From positions 1 to 9,067 of the forward strand of contig JAHDBZ010000027.1 in assembly GCA_020630245.1 (NCBI GenBank): a stretch of DNA of 9,067 bases, written 5' to 3'. The notes beneath the pieces were generated by a model. That model saw only the letters and a program-made list of their open reading frames with translations. It searched no databases and was not told where the DNA came from. Every line of letters starts with the position of its first letter. Position 1 is the first letter of the stretch. A program made the position numbers and the translations under genes. This DNA comes from Candidatus Altimarinota bacterium. GTDB lineage: Bacteria > Patescibacteriota > Gracilibacteria > UBA4473. Below are positions 6,508 to 9,067 of this stretch, piece by piece.

Positions 6508-6891
6508 CTATTTCTTTTTCATCGCTTTCAAGATGTCTTGAAGTAGATCTACTTCCGTTGGACCAGCCGGTGCTTCTTCTTCGGCTTTTTTAAGGTTGTT
6601 GATCATCCGCACCATCATGAAGACGATGAAACCTAGGATCACAAATCCAATAATATCAGTGATGAACTGACCGTACTTAACCACAACGGCTTCTGCTTCG
6701 CCAGCGGCTGGCTTAAGCGTGTAGACCATATTAGTGAAGTCAACATCACCCATCATCATGCCAATCGGTGGCATCAGGACATTATCAAGGAAAGATTTTA
6801 CGACGCTAGCGAAGGCTGCACCGAAGATGAAACCAACAGCCATATCAACTGCGTTTCCAGAAACGAGGAAGTTTTTAAATTCGTTAATCAT
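6508..6891 (-). CDS. mscL: large-conductance mechanosensitive channel MscL
   Basis: This 127-residue protein (ATG 6889-6891, TAG 6508-6510) is a clear MscL, slightly shorter than the 136-residue E. coli protein. It shows the N-terminal amphipathic segment EFKNFLVSGNAVD, the first transmembrane helix with the conserved pore pattern AVGFIFGAAFASVVKSF (residues 18-34), the MPPIG turn (40-44), a periplasmic or external loop with KYGQF (72-76), the second transmembrane helix (about 77-97, IIGFVILGFIVFMMVRMIN) and a charged linker ending in the helix EVDLLQDILKAMKKK. The homopentamer opens under membrane tension and releases solutes during hypo-osmotic shock. It is divergent from the PBP gene and ends at its own terminator, so it is probably monocistronic. 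No Shine-Dalgarno motif precedes the ATG; TCTAAT lies 9 bases upstream on the minus strand, but no matching -35 is obvious. Confidence 0.97.
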   Translation of the reverse strand: MINEFKNFLVSGNAVDMAVGFIFGAAFASVVKSFLDNVLMPPIGMMMGDVDFTNMVYTLKPAAGEAEAVVVKYGQFITDIIGFVILGFIVFMMVRMINNLKKAEEEAPAGPTEVDLLQDILKAMKKK

Positions 6892-7010
6892 TTTAAAAAG
6901 ATTAGAAGGTTAGAAATACGAAGCGTGGATAGCACTTCGCGACACATTTTAGATACAAAGTCATAATTTAAGCAAATTTGTTATTAATCACTTATAACCA
7001 AAACAACTCC
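6892..7010. other. divergent intergenic region between mscL and the PBP gene
   Basis: This A/T-rich stretch must hold the mscL control signals, but no convincing minus-strand promoter stands out. Two adjacent octamers, GATTAGAA (6900) and GGTTAGAA (6908), recall the word repeats of the other spacers. A short inverted repeat, CGAAG near 6919 with CTTCG near 6935, could form a small hairpin in the mscL leader. Confidence 0.35.
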
Positions 7011-7039
7011 TTGACTTTTAATCGTTTGTAGTTTATAAT
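7011..7039 (+). promoter_or_regulatory. sigma-70-type promoter placed for a leaderless PBP mRNA
   Basis: A -35 box TTGACT (7011-7016, 5 of 6 to consensus) and a perfect -10 box TATAAT (7034-7039) are separated by the optimal 17 bases. Only seven bases (7040-7046) lie between the -10 box and the ATG at 7047. Transcription normally begins about 7-8 bases after the -10 box, so the message should begin at or next to the A of the start codon, with no room for a ribosome binding site. Confidence 0.85.
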
Positions 7040-7046
7040 AGATAAA

Positions 7047-9067
7047 ATGAAAAACAAATCAATTCTTTGGATACTGTTCTTTATCCTGCCAATGATGGCG
7101 GCCGGGATCGGCTTTGGCGTCGCTGACAAAGCGGTGCAATGGGGCTACCCTGATTATGTAAAAGGACGAAACTTGACGCTCGGAGACTTGGAATTTTCAA
7201 TCGTGGTAACCGATCGCCATGGCGAAGAAATCTATCGGAATTTTGAAACAGAAAATCGTGAATGGGTAGCCCTCACTGACATCCCAGAAACACTTCGAAT
7301 TGCCACAATAATTGCGGAAGACAAACGCTTTTATGATCATATCGGAGTCGATATCAAAGGAATTTTCCGTGCTTTTTTTATCAATATGAAGGCCGGACGG
7401 ATCGTCCAGGGTGGCTCTACCCTTACCCAACAAATCGCTCGCAAGATTTATCTCACCGACGAACGCAGCTATGAACGTAAACTTCGTGAGATCTTTATCG
7501 CTCTCGGGATCGAATCACAGTACAGCAAAGATGAAATCCTAGAAATGTACCTCAACACCGCCCCTTATGGCGCGCGTCTCAATGGGGTAGCCGTTTCGGC
7601 CAAGGCTTACTTCGGTAAATCTGTATCCGAACTCACCGCTGCCGAAAGTCTCGCCCTCGCGATTCTTCCAAAAGACCCTGTACGTCTCAGTCGAGAATCA
7701 GAAATCAAAAACTGGCTCGGAAACTGTCCGATCGATTTTGTCGACAACCAGTGCAGCCCTTTCCGAGATCTCAATTATGACTTTTCACGTGTTGAGTCAC
7801 TGCTCTTTGCCGTGGGAATAAATCAAGGCTGGACTCAGACCGAAGCCAAGCAAGTCTGGAGTGATCTCCGAAACCTTAGAATCAACAATGTGCACCGTTG
7901 GGTAGATGACGACTTCCAACATTTCCGCTTCTACGTTGAAAAATTTCTAAAAGAGCAGAAATTTTCTAAAGAAAGCAGTGATGCCGGAATGATCATCAAA
8001 ACCACTCTCGATGCCGGCCTACAACGAAAACTCTACCGCCAGCTTCGCCTCCAATCGGGTGATCTATTGGCCGAACACAATATTGGAAATTTTGCTGCTC
8101 TCATCCTTGATCACGAGAGTCGCGGCCCCCTAGTCTGGATTGGCTCTAAATACTTCTGGAACGAAGCCATCTCTGGTCAGGTAGACGTGCTACAATCACG
8201 TCGTCAAACTGGATCTACGATCAAGCCATTTATTTACGCAGCTGCGATTGAAAAAGGCTACCAACCACCAACTATTTTTTATGACACAGTTATTCGTTTC
8301 CGTGGAGATCAGCACTTTTTGCGCAATTCAGACGGGCAGTTCAACGGTGGTATTCGCATGACACGTGCCCTGGCTCGTTCTCGAAATATCCCGGCGGCTA
8401 AAGCATTACTCCTGGCCGGTGGAGAAAACATGGTACGCCGTTGGATGGATGATCACTTCGGCTTTCAGATCAACAAAAACTACGCCGGTCACCACTTCGG
8501 CTGGACGCTCGCTCTCGGAACCGCCCCGATCAAGCTCGTAGACCTGGCGAATGGTTACGCCACACTTGGAACCGGGAAATATCAATCTCTGTGTCCGGTA
8601 CTCGATATCCAAACGCTTGATGGACGAGATCTACCAAATCCTTGTCAGGTACGAATCAACCGCGACTTTGACGACACGACAGCTTTCTTCATCTCAGACA
8701 TACTGAGTAACGAATCCGCCAGACCAAATGACTGGTCTGAGCTCGTGACTCCGAAACTCCCGATGGCCATCAAGACTGGAACTTCATCGAAACGTGTCAA
8801 TGGTCAGCTAGCTCCCGTCGATGATATCGTCGTCGGTTACACGCCGGAAGCGACCGTACTACTGTGGGGCGGAAACACGAGCGGAAAAGCGCTCACGCCA
8901 GGAAGTGTAGCCATCTACGCGATCGGAGATGTGTGGCGCGAAGTGGCTAATACCTTCCTCACTGATTACCCGAAAAAATTTGCGACTTTCCAAGCCCCAG
9001 AGCCACTCCTACGTGTTAATCGCGAATGGGCCACTCTCGACTACCGACATCCAGGCTACCACGTCCT
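7047..9067 (+). CDS. class A penicillin-binding protein (transglycosylase/transpeptidase), PBP1C-like; 3' end beyond window (partial)
   Basis: The frame is open from ATG 7047 to the window end (673 codons). It encodes a bifunctional peptidoglycan synthase. Residues 5-25 are the N-terminal membrane anchor. The GT51 transglycosylase domain (about 70-215) has EDKRFYDHIGVD with catalytic E91, GGSTLTQQIARK (122-133), the KLRE motif with E148, EILEMYLN (163-170) and AYFGKS. This domain polymerises lipid II into glycan strands. The transpeptidase domain (about 345-640) has GSTIKPF with catalytic S390 and K393, SRN at 445-447 and KTGTS at 577-581, so all three active-site motifs are present for peptide cross-linking. 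The S-x-N and KTGTS context and the short spacing fit the PBP1C branch better than PBP1A, though the C-terminal domain that would settle this lies off the window. Cysteines at 227/236 and 516/533 may pair. The gene has its own promoter and is divergent from mscL. Confidence 0.93.
   Translation, partial: MKNKSILWILFFILPMMAAGIGFGVADKAVQWGYPDYVKGRNLTLGDLEFSIVVTDRHGEEIYRNFETENREWVALTDIPETLRIATIIAEDKRFYDHIGVDIKGIFRAFFINMKAGRIVQGGSTLTQQIARKIYLTDERSYERKLREIFIALGIESQYSKDEILEMYLNTAPYGARLNGVAVSAKAYFGKSVSELTAAESLALAILPKDPVRLSRESEIKNWLGNCPIDFVDNQCSPFRDLNYDFSRVESLLFAVGINQGWTQTEAKQVWSDLRNLRINNVHRWVDDDFQHFRFYVEKFLKEQKFSKESSDAGMIIKTTLDAGLQRKLYRQLRLQSGDLLAEHNIGNFAALILDHESRGPLVWIGSKYFWNEAISGQVDVLQSRRQTGSTIKPFIYAAAIEKGYQPPTIFYDTVIRFRGDQHFLRNSDGQFNGGIRMTRALARSRNIPAAKALLLAGGENMVRRWMDDHFGFQINKNYAGHHFGWTLALGTAPIKLVDLANGYATLGTGKYQSLCPVLDIQTLDGRDLPNPCQVRINRDFDDTTAFFISDILSNESARPNDWSELVTPKLPMAIKTGTSSKRVNGQLAPVDDIVVGYTPEATVLLWGGNTSGKALTPGSVAIYAIGDVWREVANTFLTDYPKKFATFQAPEPLLRVNREWATLDYRHPGYHV

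Noticed and set aside
1..9067. UGA recoded as glycine (code 25), as in Gracilibacteria and Absconditabacteria
   Set aside because: All real frames read through without in-frame TGA, Gly is encoded by GGN throughout and stops are TAA or TAG, so nothing calls for recoding.

Overview
This window looks like chromosomal DNA from a bacterium that invests heavily in secreted surface proteins. It holds three surface-protein genes and mscL on the minus strand, and one divergent gene for a class A penicillin-binding protein on the plus strand. Two genes run off the window: the surface protein at the left edge lacks its 3' end, and the PBP at the right edge lacks its 3' end.

The gene style suggests a member of the Patescibacteria/CPR or a similar monoderm-like lineage. 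The reasons are very large VGIGT-repeat proteins with signal peptides, an Ig/FN3 protein ending in an LPXTG-like VPQTG anchor, no Shine-Dalgarno motif before any of the five starts, and one near-consensus promoter placed so that its mRNA should be leaderless. This assignment is an inference; no marker gene is present. The standard genetic code fits: genes end in TAA or TAG and no in-frame TGA is needed.

Layout on the minus strand, in transcription order: mscL (6891-6508), a strong intrinsic terminator (6436-6397), an Ig/FN3 wall-anchored protein (6353-4287), a 334-bp spacer rich in degenerate 8-bp words (4286-3953), a 997-residue VGIGT/YG-repeat protein (3952-959), a 108-bp spacer with related 8-bp words, and the start of a second VGIGT-repeat protein (850 to beyond 1). 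On the plus strand, the promoter at 7011-7039 drives the PBP (7047 onward), which is divergent from mscL across a 155-bp intergenic region.

The common theme is the cell envelope: peptidoglycan synthesis (PBP), osmotic safety valve (MscL), and exported fibrous or adhesin-like proteins. The two VGIGT proteins share a module and are tandem paralogues. No RNA genes, CRISPR arrays, insertion sequences or phage genes were seen. The least explained signals are the octamer words in the spacers, the leaderless/SD-less gene starts, and the repeat architecture of the giant surface proteins.
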